Assembly: GCA_030424975.1 (NCBI GenBank)
Contig: JAUHVY010000002.1
Span: forward strand, 988,326 to 1,052,325
DNA length: 64,000 nt
Source: Alphaproteobacteria bacterium
GTDB lineage: Bacteria; Pseudomonadota; Alphaproteobacteria; Micavibrionales; Micavibrionaceae
Direction of reading: 5' to 3'
A program made the translations under genes and the position numbers. Positions 19,529 to 28,206 of this stretch are shown piece by piece; position 1 is the stretch's first letter, and each line of letters opens with the position of its first letter. Below the pieces are notes generated by a model that did no database searches, was not told where the DNA came from, and saw only the letters and a program-made list of their open reading frames with translations.

Positions 19529-20029
19529 TTATAGCTCAAAGGCAATCAATCCGAGGGTGAGGACTGCAAACACAATAAGGGCAATTTGAAATCCGCGCCC
19601 GAGCCGACCTTTTAAATCCTGTCGCAAGGCTTCGTATAGATCGGGGAAGGTGTGCGCCACAAAATCGCCTTGGCTCATCATGCTCACAAGCCGTCCTTGT
19701 GTATCCACAACCGGAAGGTGGCGAAAACGTTCGCTCGACATGGTGTGCATCCAATCAACCAGATTATCATCCTCGTTCGCGGTGCGAATATTCGTGCTCA
19801 TGATTTCTGATATTTTTGTGGTGTCCGGATTACGATTTTGCCCCAGCATGCGGATCATCATGTCGCGCTCCGTCACAATTCCGGCCACTTTTTGATCGGG
19901 GTGTACGATGATTACAGAGCCGATATTTTTTTCGCACATCGCATCTAACGCCTTGCGGACACTGTCATCGGGCACAAAAGTTACGGGCTTGGGTTTTGTT
20001 TTAAAGTCCGGTTTATCCTTGATTTTCAT
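19529..20029 (-). CDS. CBS-domain protein with a C-terminal membrane anchor
   Basis: 166 residues. Two CBS motifs are readable: PDDSVRKALDAMCEKNIGSV with GIVTERDM (about 20-57) and NEDDNLVDWMHTMSSERFRHL with LVSMMSQGDFV (about 85-125). A single membrane helix (IALIVFAVLTLGLIAF) closes the protein. CBS pairs usually bind adenine nucleotides and regulate partner proteins; no partner domain is present. It is divergent from gbsR and the cytochrome bd genes, sharing their regulatory region. Function unknown. Confidence 0.8.
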   Translation of the reverse strand: MKIKDKPDFKTKPKPVTFVPDDSVRKALDAMCEKNIGSVIIVHPDQKVAGIVTERDMMIRMLGQNRNPDTTKISEIMSTNIRTANEDDNLVDWMHTMSSERFRHLPVVDTQGRLVSMMSQGDFVAHTFPDLYEALRQDLKGRLGRGFQIALIVFAVLTLGLIAFEL

Positions 20030-20081
20030 GGCATGTTTTCTTTACGTCATAAATATTGAAATTCGGTTGTCTTGTTTTGTA

Positions 20082-20101
20082 TTTTCAGTATATACTGAAA
20101 A
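20082..20101. promoter_or_regulatory. Perfect 20-bp palindrome: candidate GbsR/MarR operator
   Basis: TTTTCAGTATATACTGAAAA is an exact 20-bp palindrome, 33 nt before the regulator gene, and another TTCAG half-site follows. It contains TATACT, which with TTGTCT (20067-20072, 18-nt spacer) could be the promoter. A dimeric MarR-type repressor bound here would block transcription of its own gene and the oxidase operon, and possibly the CBS gene. Confidence 0.65.
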
Positions 20102-20134
20102 TTCAGAAAATAAAGAGAAAACGGATTTTTCCTG

Positions 20135-20725
20135 ATGAATTTGCCGCCGCTCATACAAACCTTTGTACTTCACTTCGGTGAAATGGGGTCGCGTTGGGGG
20201 ATAAACCGAACCGTAGGACAGATATATGCATTAATTTATCTCTCTGAAAAGCCGCTAAATGCCGACCAGTTGGTCGACGCGCTGGGCTTTTCGCGATCCA
20301 ATATCGCTATGGGTATAAAGGAGCTGGTCTCAATGAATCTGGTGATGTTGCGGCATATCCCGGATGATCGCAAAGATTATTACGCTACACATGATGATAT
20401 ATGGGAGATCGTGCGAAATCTCGCTGAGGAACGAAAGAAACGTGAGGTCGATCCCACACTTTCAATGCTTCGCTCTATTATTATGGACACGCCCGTTTCT
20501 GAAGAGGAGCAATACGCACAAGAGCGCATGCGTGAAATGCATGATTTGATTGAGATGCTGACACAATGGTATGACGATGTGCAGAAAATGGAGACAGATC
20601 GATTGATAAATCTTTTGAAGATGGGCGCGAAAATTTACAATCTGTATCAATTTAAAGACAAGCTTACCGTTATACCGGGTAGTAAAGGCGCCAAAAAGAA
20701 AGGTAGTCACAACGATGGAACTTGA
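20135..20725 (+). CDS. GbsR/MarR-type transcriptional regulator
   Basis: 196 residues, ATG at 20135. A winged helix near the N-terminus is clear: GQIYALIYLSEKPLNADQLV, ALGFSRSNIAMGIKEL and LRHIPDDRKDYY, the GbsR subgroup signature. The C-terminal half is helical and probably dimerises. Its end overlaps the start of the oxidase subunit I gene by 11 nt, so the two are translated together. GbsR-type regulators next to cytochrome bd genes suggest control of respiration, but the signal is not known. Confidence 0.85.
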   Translation: MNLPPLIQTFVLHFGEMGSRWGINRTVGQIYALIYLSEKPLNADQLVDALGFSRSNIAMGIKELVSMNLVMLRHIPDDRKDYYATHDDIWEIVRNLAEERKKREVDPTLSMLRSIIMDTPVSEEEQYAQERMREMHDLIEMLTQWYDDVQKMETDRLINLLKMGAKIYNLYQFKDKLTVIPGSKGAKKKGSHNDGT

Positions 20726-22100
20726 TCCCTTTATCCTCTCGCGCATCCAGTTTGCTGCGAACATCACATTCCATATTATGTTTCCGTCCATCACAATTGC
20801 ATTGGGTTGGATTTTGTTGTTCTTCAAACTTCGCTTTAACGCCACAAAAGATGACGCATGGATGCAGGCTTATTTCTTTTTTACCAAGGTTTTTGCTTTA
20901 AGCTTTGCCATTGGTGTCGTTAGCGGCGTAACCATGTCTTTCCAGTTCGGCACAAACTGGCCGGGATTTATGGAGACGGTGGGAAATATCGCAGGACCGT
21001 TATTAGCTTATGAGGTATTGACGGCCTTTTTCCTTGAAGCGACATTCTTGGGCATCATGTTGTTTGGTTTTCGGCGTGTTCCGGGGTGGGCGCATACGAC
21101 TGCTACGGCTTTGGTTGCTATTGGCACGACGCTCTCCGCCTTCTGGATTTTGGTGCTGAATAGCTGGATGCATACCCCTGCGGGCTTTGAGATGATCGCG
21201 AATGACGTGGGGCATCTTCAGGCGCATGTGACCAGCTGGTGGGAAGTGGTCTTTAACCCATCCATGCCATACCGCCTTGTGCACATGCTGCTTGCTTCAG
21301 GCCTGACGGCATCATTCTTGATCGCCGGAATATCTGCCTATCGTCTTTTACGTGGCGATAAAACACCGCCAGTGATGAAGGCCATCAAAACAGCTGTTTT
21401 TCTCGCGGCAATCTTAATCCCTGTACAGATTTTCGCAGGGGATATGCATGGTCTGAACACGCTTGAGCATCAACCTGCAAAAATCGCTGCGATGGAGGCA
21501 AACTGGGAAACGCAAGGGAATGTTCCGTTGGTTTTATTTGCGTTGCCCAACGAAGAAACGCGCAGTAATGATTTTGCTGTTGAACTCCCGAGCGTTGCAA
21601 GCCTTATTCTCAAGCATCACGCCGAGGGTGTTATAACCGGTTTGAATGATTTTGACGTTCATCCGCCCGTCGCGCCGTTATTTTTCGGATTTCGGATTAT
21701 GGTCGGGATCGGCATGCTCATGCTGGTGGTTTCATGGGCGGGAAGTTTTATGTTTTTACGTGGTAAGGAGCTTCCCAAATTATATCTTTTCGTGCTTGTC
21801 GGGATGACATTATCAGGGTGTGTCGCCACGATTTCAGGTTGGTATGTCACAGAGATCGGCCGCCAACCGTGGTTGGTGCAAGGGGTTCTTTACGCAAAGG
21901 ATGCATTGGGGCCGGTCACCGGAGGAATGGTTCTTTCAACGCTTCTGGTTTATCTGAGCATCTACGCGTTCCTAACCGTGGCATATGTCTATAGTTTGTT
22001 TTATCTGGCACGTCGGGCCGGCGATGGCGGAAAACGTGATCCACAAAGGTCAAAGCCTCTTATGGGGGAACGGCATTCATCATCGGCAGCAACGGAATAA
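20715..22100 (+). CDS. cioA: Cytochrome bd-type ubiquinol oxidase subunit I (CioA-like)
   Basis: 461 residues with nine or so membrane helices. The heme b595/d ligand H20 is in ITFHIMFPS, further histidine in RLVHMLL near residue 190, and the quinol-site GRQPW motif is present in YVTEIGRQPW. The Q-loop is short, placing it in the CioA (cyanide-insensitive) branch rather than the long-loop E. coli CydA branch. It oxidises quinol and reduces oxygen at low oxygen or under stress. It partners with the next gene. Confidence 0.9.
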   Translation: MELDPFILSRIQFAANITFHIMFPSITIALGWILLFFKLRFNATKDDAWMQAYFFFTKVFALSFAIGVVSGVTMSFQFGTNWPGFMETVGNIAGPLLAYEVLTAFFLEATFLGIMLFGFRRVPGWAHTTATALVAIGTTLSAFWILVLNSWMHTPAGFEMIANDVGHLQAHVTSWWEVVFNPSMPYRLVHMLLASGLTASFLIAGISAYRLLRGDKTPPVMKAIKTAVFLAAILIPVQIFAGDMHGLNTLEHQPAKIAAMEANWETQGNVPLVLFALPNEETRSNDFAVELPSVASLILKHHAEGVITGLNDFDVHPPVAPLFFGFRIMVGIGMLMLVVSWAGSFMFLRGKELPKLYLFVLVGMTLSGCVATISGWYVTEIGRQPWLVQGVLYAKDALGPVTGGMVLSTLLVYLSIYAFLTVAYVYSLFYLARRAGDGGKRDPQRSKPLMGERHSSSAATE

Positions 22101-22117
22101 AATAGGGGAACTTAGGA

Positions 22118-23122
22118 ATGGAAGATATACTTGTAAATTGGCTGCCTTATACATTCGTTTTTTTGATGGGGCTTTCTATGCTGATCTATGCCGTTCTGGA
22201 CGGTTATGATCTTGGTGTCGGAATGTTGATTGATAATGCAACATCACATGAAAAAGACCGTATGATTGCATCCGTTGGACCGTTTTGGGATGCGAATGAA
22301 ACATGGCTTATTCTTGGGGTTGGGTTGTTGTTGGTTGCGTTTCCTATGGCGCATGGAGTCATCTTAACCAATTTGTATTTGCCCGTGGCGATTATGTTGT
22401 TCGGTTTAATCTTTCGCGGTGTTGCTTTTGATTTTCGTGCCAAGGTACCGTTCCAACAAAAATGGCGCTGGAATAACAAGTTTTTTTATGGGTCACTTAT
22501 GACATCACTGGCGCAAGGGTATATGCTTGGCTCTTATATTATCGGCTTTGAGCATTCGCTTTCAGGTATCATGTTTTCCTGCTTGATCGCTGTGGTTCTG
22601 GCCTCGGCTTATTGTTTAATCGGTGCGTGCTGGCTGATTATGAAATGTGAAGACACGCTACAGGAAAAGGCCGTTAAATGGGCGCGGTACCATCTTATTA
22701 ATGCGGTTGTGGGGCTTGCTGTGATCTCATTAGCGACCCCCCTTATATCTGATCGTATCTTTGAGAAATGGTTTAGTTTTCCTGCAATGTTATGGCTGGC
22801 GCCGATACCGATCCTCACCGGATCACTAATTGTCTGGCTTTATGTGTTGCTTCGGAAGATGCCGCTACCGCAAGATCGATATAACTGGCTTCCCTTTGTG
22901 ATAACGGTTTTGATATTTGTTTTAAGTTTTTGCGGTCTGGCGTATAGCTTCTTTCCCTATATCGTTCCTGATCAGATGACGATCGTGGAGGCCGCAGCAG
23001 CACCTGAATCCCTCATTGTTATGCTTGTGGGGGCGCTCATCGTCTTGCCTGTCCTACTGGGATATACCGCGCTGTCCTATTATGTGTTTCGCGGGAAGGC
23101 CTCAGATTTGAGGTATGATTAA
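22118..23122 (+). CDS. cioB: Cytochrome bd-type ubiquinol oxidase subunit II (CioB-like)
   Basis: 334 residues, hydrophobic throughout (about eight helices). Typical subunit II signatures are VLDGYDLGVGML near residue 28, FWDANETWLILG and FRGVAFDFRAK. It forms the heterodimer with CioA. The gap to cioA is 17 nt with GGGGAACTTAGGA upstream of the ATG. No cydX-like short ORF is seen after it and no cydDC assembly genes are in the window. Confidence 0.92.
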   Translation: MEDILVNWLPYTFVFLMGLSMLIYAVLDGYDLGVGMLIDNATSHEKDRMIASVGPFWDANETWLILGVGLLLVAFPMAHGVILTNLYLPVAIMLFGLIFRGVAFDFRAKVPFQQKWRWNNKFFYGSLMTSLAQGYMLGSYIIGFEHSLSGIMFSCLIAVVLASAYCLIGACWLIMKCEDTLQEKAVKWARYHLINAVVGLAVISLATPLISDRIFEKWFSFPAMLWLAPIPILTGSLIVWLYVLLRKMPLPQDRYNWLPFVITVLIFVLSFCGLAYSFFPYIVPDQMTIVEAAAAPESLIVMLVGALIVLPVLLGYTALSYYVFRGKASDLRYD

Positions 23123-23197
23123 CGCTTATTAGATTTTAGCGCCCGTTGATAGAGATTGTGCATCATCGTATTGGCTTGTCAAATACAATGAAATTAA

Positions 23198-24520
23198 TCA
23201 CATCTCACGAATGGCATTGTCGCGAATTTTTCTGATCGGGCTTAGGATAGCATCAAGAATGGATATTTTATTGGCCAGAATGTTGATCTCAACGGCCATA
23301 CCGGGGAGGATGGGGTGCTCTGCTCCGATTTCGGTTTTTTGCAGTTCAACACGCACCTGATAAAATTGATTGTTTTGGCTGTCGATGAAGCTATCGGCGC
23401 TGATATAGACTAGCTCGCCCTCAACACCGCCATAAATGGAATAATCATAGGCCGTTATTTTCGCAACAACGGGCAAGCCAACCCAAATTTTCCCGCGGTC
23501 TTGTGTTGAAATATTGGCTTCAACGATCAGTTTTTCTTCTATAGGAATAATTTCTGCGATGACTTCACCGGGCTGCAGAACGCCGTTAATAGAATTCACA
23601 TTCATTCTTTTCACCACACCATCCAGTGTGGAGACGATATCCTGTCTGGCGAAGGCATCGGAATAAGATTTAATGCGCTCGGTCAGCTTTTGAATATCTA
23701 CATCCGTTTTCGTCAACTCTTCGTTCACTGTTGATTTTCTGTTTTGTTTGGCGGCTTCCAGAATGCTCAGAATTTCTGAAATTTCGGCCTTTACTACGGG
23801 CACTTCTTTTTCAAGCTTTACGATGCGCGTATTAAAGTTTTTAACTTCGCTGTCGGCTTCTAAAAATTGACTACGTGATATGGCTCCGGAGGCAAAAAGG
23901 CGCTTTTTGATCTGGAATTGCTGGCTGGCGTTTTTCATCTCGATCTTGATGTTTTTAATGGTGTTTTCCATCTCATCAAGCTTGAGAACCTTTTGGTTCA
24001 TTTGTTTTTTCAGGCTTTCCTGATTTTCATGGAATTCTGCATTTCGAGATTTCAGGATGGCTTCTTCTGAATCGCAGATCGTTTTATAATTCTCTAAATA
24101 GTATGCGGGAAATGTTATATTCTCTTTTAACTCTAATTCAGTTTCTAAGCGAATTTTTTTGATATTCATTGCGTCCAGTGACACCTGAATTTCTTTAAGC
24201 TCAGCTTGAACACGGGTGTTTTGCAGTTGCAGGAGAACCTCACCTTTTTTGACGACCTGTCCTTCTTTGATCAGGATATCTTTGATGATACCGCCCTCCA
24301 GATGCTGTATGGTACGCACCTTGCCGGAAGGGATCACTTTACCAATACCGCGTACATGCAAATTAATATGCGCGAAATATGCCCATAGCATAAATATGAT
24401 GAGTGTTATCACCACAAGATAAAGGCTAAGGCGGTAACCACCGAACCCTGTGTCATCATCTTCATCGGCGGAGATGAATTTATTTATTAAGTTTTTGTAG
24501 GATGTCATCTTTTGCACCAT
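23198..24520 (-). CDS. HlyD/LapC-family type I secretion membrane-fusion protein
   Basis: 440 residues. A short cytoplasmic N-terminus is followed by one membrane helix (about 31-51), a lipoyl-like half (EGGIIKDILIKEGQVV), a long coiled-coil hairpin (about 105-280), a second lipoyl half (DIVSTLDGVVKRMNVNSING) and a beta-barrel (GLPVVAKITAYDYS). It would connect the ABC exporter in the inner membrane to the TolC-like duct. The start overlaps the ABC gene by 41 nt. It is the last gene of the secretion cluster. Confidence 0.9.
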   Translation of the reverse strand: MVQKMTSYKNLINKFISADEDDDTGFGGYRLSLYLVVITLIIFMLWAYFAHINLHVRGIGKVIPSGKVRTIQHLEGGIIKDILIKEGQVVKKGEVLLQLQNTRVQAELKEIQVSLDAMNIKKIRLETELELKENITFPAYYLENYKTICDSEEAILKSRNAEFHENQESLKKQMNQKVLKLDEMENTIKNIKIEMKNASQQFQIKKRLFASGAISRSQFLEADSEVKNFNTRIVKLEKEVPVVKAEISEILSILEAAKQNRKSTVNEELTKTDVDIQKLTERIKSYSDAFARQDIVSTLDGVVKRMNVNSINGVLQPGEVIAEIIPIEEKLIVEANISTQDRGKIWVGLPVVAKITAYDYSIYGGVEGELVYISADSFIDSQNNQFYQVRVELQKTEIGAEHPILPGMAVEINILANKISILDAILSPIRKIRDNAIREM

Positions 24521-26597
24521 CTGCTATCACGCGCCCCTGATCTAACAGCATCAAGCGAGATACTAGGGGGAGGAGGGTTGTTCTGTGGGTTACCAGGATA
24601 AAAGTACGGTTTTGAATATATTCATCTAATGCTGTTTTAATCCGATGCTCCAGGGCATTGTCCATGGCATTGGTGGGTTCATCAAAAACAAGGATATCAG
24701 GTGTGCGCACAAGTGCACGTGCCAAGGCAATAGATTGACGCTGCCCGCCCGATAAGAATTTACCGCGCTCCCCGACATTCATATCCAAGCCTTCTGATGT
24801 CTGTTGTATCACTAAATCAAGGCCGGCCATGTGAATTGCATTTTCCAGTGCCTCTTTTGAAATGTCGTGGGCACCCATTAAAATATTCTCTTTAATACTA
24901 CCTGAAAAGAAATACGGATCTTGCGGTACATATCCGATTGCACGTCTGAGGTCTGTCGGGGCAAGGGAGCTATAGACATAGTTATCAAGGAAGATGTTGC
25001 CCTCCAGCGGGGTGATTTGCCCTGTGATAATCTGTACGAGTGTGCTTTTTCCTGCGCCTGTTTTCCCTAGCAGGCCGATACGCTCACCCGCCGGAATATC
25101 AAGATTAACTTTATATAGGGCGGGTCTGGATTGTTGCGGGTATTGGAAGCTCAGGTCTTTAATCTCTATTTTCCCTGAATATGGCCCTTTTGCAGATTTC
25201 GCGTCTGTTGCGCTGGCATCTTCATGTGGTATGGCAAAGACTTTATCGATTGTTTGCAATACGTTGTTGGACTGCTTTAACCTTGATAATACATTATTTA
25301 AAGAGATGACAGATGCAATTGCACGCCCGTAGATGATTGAAGAGGCGACAAGTCCGCCGACGGTTAGATCTCCTTGACTGATCAAATAGGCACCGGTGAA
25401 AACGACGAATACCTGTCCGATCTGTGTGATTAAAACGGATAAGTTGGAAACAGCAGTTAAAACCATTGAATTATGCGCTGAGGCAACTGCCGCCGCCGTT
25501 GTTGCCTGTTTCCATTGAAATAATTTATGTCCCGTTCCACCCAACATTTTAATGGTAGGCAGCCCGCCAAGCATCTCAATAAGTGTGCCGGTCTTTTGTT
25601 GTGATGTCTGAAAGTTATGCGTTGTATATCGTGCTACAAATGATTGTGCAAAATAACTGAAAACTAAGACTATGGCAGCGATCACCACAGGGATAATGGC
25701 AAGCGTAGGGGATATGACATAGATAACCCAAATAAACATGAGCATGAAAGGGATGTCTACAGCTGTGGGCACTAAGCGCGAAGCATATAAATCACGAACG
25801 CCTTGCATCTCTCTGAATAAATTTGATTTTTCGCCTGTATTGAGCTGAAGGTCTACATCTTTTATATGGAGGAAACGCTCCATCAGCTTCATGTCGTAAT
25901 CTGTCGATACCTTGAGTGCAACACGTTCAATGATATATGCACGTAGCGTTTTGAAAAGGAAATCAAGGACGAGCGCTGTTATAACGCCGGATGTTAGGAC
26001 GATCAGTGTGTCCTCAACAAAATTTATGACGACGCGGTCATAAATATTCATGGTGTATAAAGGGATCGCCAAGGCAAACAAGTTGATAAATACAGAGCAA
26101 AGTACAACTTCGGCGTATCTGTCCCAAAATGAAAAAATCGGGCTCCAAAACCAATCAAGAGAATGTGCGGCATGGATATCGGCCAAGTCTAATTTAGATG
26201 ATTGGCCTTGCGGAATAATGGAATAACTCTGCCCGGAATAGTTCTGCGCCAAATATTGCAGGTTGCGTTCCCCTTCAAAACTATCCGGAAATATAAATTG
26301 GCCTGTCGTACCTTCGGCGTTTGGTAAACACACGCAGCTTTCGCCGGAATTTAAAATAATGATTGAGGGTGCGGCAATGGCGGTGAGTTTTGCAAATTCA
26401 ATATTTTTTACACGCGCAATTAATCCCGATTTTTCACAAAGGCGTGGAATATCTTTTTTGGTAATTGTGTCGGGGGCGATTGGTTGTTCTTGTAAGATGC
26501 CTGTAAAATCAGCATGAATGTCGTAAAATTGCAGAACTGCATTCATGTTATCAATAAGACACCGGCGATTAACCTCATTCGCTTTTTCAGTATTCAT
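24480..26597 (-). CDS. Type I secretion ABC transporter with an N-terminal C39-like domain (LapB/HlyB type)
   Basis: 705 residues. Residues 1-150 resemble a C39 peptidase-like domain (TITKKDIPRLCEKSGLIARV, PSIIILNSGES), but the catalytic Cys/His pair is not evident, so it is the inactive CLD form that docks RTX substrates rather than an active protease. Membrane segments follow (about 160-430), then a nucleotide-binding domain with Walker A GKTGAGKST, signature LSGGQRQ and Walker B DILVFDEPT. It should power export of the RTX protein encoded at 32428. Neither the CLD assignment nor the substrate is proved. Confidence 0.9.
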   Translation of the reverse strand: MNTEKANEVNRRCLIDNMNAVLQFYDIHADFTGILQEQPIAPDTITKKDIPRLCEKSGLIARVKNIEFAKLTAIAAPSIIILNSGESCVCLPNAEGTTGQFIFPDSFEGERNLQYLAQNYSGQSYSIIPQGQSSKLDLADIHAAHSLDWFWSPIFSFWDRYAEVVLCSVFINLFALAIPLYTMNIYDRVVINFVEDTLIVLTSGVITALVLDFLFKTLRAYIIERVALKVSTDYDMKLMERFLHIKDVDLQLNTGEKSNLFREMQGVRDLYASRLVPTAVDIPFMLMFIWVIYVISPTLAIIPVVIAAIVLVFSYFAQSFVARYTTHNFQTSQQKTGTLIEMLGGLPTIKMLGGTGHKLFQWKQATTAAAVASAHNSMVLTAVSNLSVLITQIGQVFVVFTGAYLISQGDLTVGGLVASSIIYGRAIASVISLNNVLSRLKQSNNVLQTIDKVFAIPHEDASATDAKSAKGPYSGKIEIKDLSFQYPQQSRPALYKVNLDIPAGERIGLLGKTGAGKSTLVQIITGQITPLEGNIFLDNYVYSSLAPTDLRRAIGYVPQDPYFFSGSIKENILMGAHDISKEALENAIHMAGLDLVIQQTSEGLDMNVGERGKFLSGGQRQSIALARALVRTPDILVFDEPTNAMDNALEHRIKTALDEYIQNRTFILVTHRTTLLPLVSRLMLLDQGRVIADGAKDDILQKLNK

Positions 26598-26646
26598 TGA
26601 TAAGTCTTTCTAAAATAAAAGATGCTGTCCTGCGTCGTGTTCTTGG

Positions 26647-27048
26647 TTATTGAAGGGCTTTAATCTCTATTGTTTTGATTTTTTCCCATTTGTTTTTTCC
26701 GAATTTATAGGAAATAGAAATTTTTCCGGATTTAATAAGAGAGAGTGAAATATTTTTGATGACCACCGGCATGCATTCAGTTTTTTTTGTTTCGGAGAGC
26801 CCGACCTCGAGTTCGATATCTTCCTCTAATACATTCTTAGCGGCGATCTTTATCTGAAGCTTTTCATCTTCACTAATTTTAGCGTTGAAGTTTAACCAAA
26901 GGGCAATAATAAGTTTTGCCGGAATGGTTTTGAGCGCAATATCCTTGGGGTAAACACCGCCCAATGAGAAAGTTCCATTGGGGTTGTTTTCAATCGTTTT
27001 ACAAATCAGTGCTTCTTGTAATTCTATTTTAGACGATGCCTTAGCCAT
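26647..27048 (-). CDS. Unknown protein in the type I secretion cluster
   Basis: 133 residues, no signal peptide or membrane helix, so cytoplasmic if translated as shown. The N-terminal half (ALICKTIENNPNGTFSLGGV followed by YPKDI) loosely resembles DUF6941-type proteins (ALIC...NG...LIGVY..DI), a family with no known function; I regard that as a weak match. The second half reads like a beta-sandwich (many alternating hydrophobic strands). It lies 49 nt from the ABC gene and 36 nt from the next unknown, hence almost certainly in the same operon. Confidence 0.62.
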   Translation of the reverse strand: MAKASSKIELQEALICKTIENNPNGTFSLGGVYPKDIALKTIPAKLIIALWLNFNAKISEDEKLQIKIAAKNVLEEDIELEVGLSETKKTECMPVVIKNISLSLIKSGKISISYKFGKNKWEKIKTIEIKALQ

Positions 27049-27084
27049 GGGGTCCTCAATTAATTTTTAAAAAATTATGCACGC

Positions 27085-28083
27085 CTAACAATCCGGACAT
27101 GCGGAAAGACGCTCTTGTAGTTCGTGATTCTCTGCGCGGAGTTTTGTAATCAACTCGAGATAGCCTTCTTGCATATCGGATGTCATTGTTGTTTCGCTGG
27201 CATCGGATGATTCACACGCGACCAGGTTTGGCAGGTTGCTCTCGCGTGTAAGGGAAAGGAGCTTTCTGCGAAGCTCTTCTTTCTCTATTTCTAAAATCTG
27301 TAATTTACGCAATAAATTGGAATTCATGGCACCGCTGCTGCCATTGTCTTGTTCCATTTTATTGTATTTTTCCATGATCTCTGCCTTCGTATTACTTTTT
27401 CTGAAGGCCGGGAGCGGAGGAGGCAATGCACCACGCGCAGGAAGTTGCGCAATCATCTTGTCTGTGACCCCTTCAACACGATTAAGAAGGGCATCTTCGG
27501 CTTTCACGGTTTCCTGAGGCGTTTCCTTCTGCGCTTCTGCCAGTTTTTCTTGCGGAATTGCCATGGTGTTTTGGCATTTCTCATAGGCGTCATAATTTTC
27601 CAAAGCATTAGAAATCGGAAGGTTATATATGGTTTCTTCAAAGAAAACGGATATTTTCTCCGAAGGACGGAATGATGCGATGTCATATGCAGAATCTACA
27701 CGTAACTCAAGCACTTTGTCATTAATCACTGATATGTCGAGTTGATGAATAGAATCATCCTTTTTCGTTAAAATGCCGTAATATGACGTGTCCTTATCCA
27801 GATTTAAATCATGGGCATGTTTATTGAAATTCAGATGGAAACGGTATTTGTTTTCTTTTTCATAGAATGAAAGCGTAATATCTTGGTCATATATCCAACG
27901 TATTATGCAGGTATCCGGTTGATTATTAACGCCTTTTGCGCGTACTACTTGCCAGTTTACCTGTGCAGGGGTCCAAATGGAATCATCCGAATCGCTCGGC
28001 TCAGCATTCGCGTCCTGAGCAAATATTTGAATGCTCAAGCTGGCAAGAAACAGCATGAATGTAACTAATTTTAAGGAGCGCAT
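27085..28083 (-). CDS. Secreted coiled-coil protein of unknown family in the type I secretion cluster
   Basis: 332 residues. The N-terminus is a Sec signal (hydrophobic 5-22, ending AQDANA). A beta-rich region (about 30-165) contains WTPAQVNWQVV and DITLSFYEKENKYRFHLN. A proline-rich linker with LPARGALPPPLPAF follows (about 215-230). The C-terminal ~90 residues form a probable coiled coil (LQILEIEKEELRRKLLSLTRE) ending in CPDC. Periplasmic location is inferred. I recognise no family; it may be an accessory or assembly factor of this secretion machine. Confidence 0.65.
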   Translation of the reverse strand: MRSLKLVTFMLFLASLSIQIFAQDANAEPSDSDDSIWTPAQVNWQVVRAKGVNNQPDTCIIRWIYDQDITLSFYEKENKYRFHLNFNKHAHDLNLDKDTSYYGILTKKDDSIHQLDISVINDKVLELRVDSAYDIASFRPSEKISVFFEETIYNLPISNALENYDAYEKCQNTMAIPQEKLAEAQKETPQETVKAEDALLNRVEGVTDKMIAQLPARGALPPPLPAFRKSNTKAEIMEKYNKMEQDNGSSGAMNSNLLRKLQILEIEKEELRRKLLSLTRESNLPNLVACESSDASETTMTSDMQEGYLELITKLRAENHELQERLSACPDC

Positions 28084-28206
28084 AGTACTGTAGAGTTAAA
28101 TAACATCTCTAAAAAATTATCACATGCGCGTATAGTGAACAAACGGACGGTATGCTTATTGGGGGTTTATCCACATTTTCCAGATTTTTCAATGAATTGT
28201 ATCATT

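Noticed and set aside
23123..23197. Terminator between cioB and the convergent hlyD-like gene
   Set aside because: No stem of more than a few base pairs or T-run was found in these 75 bp.
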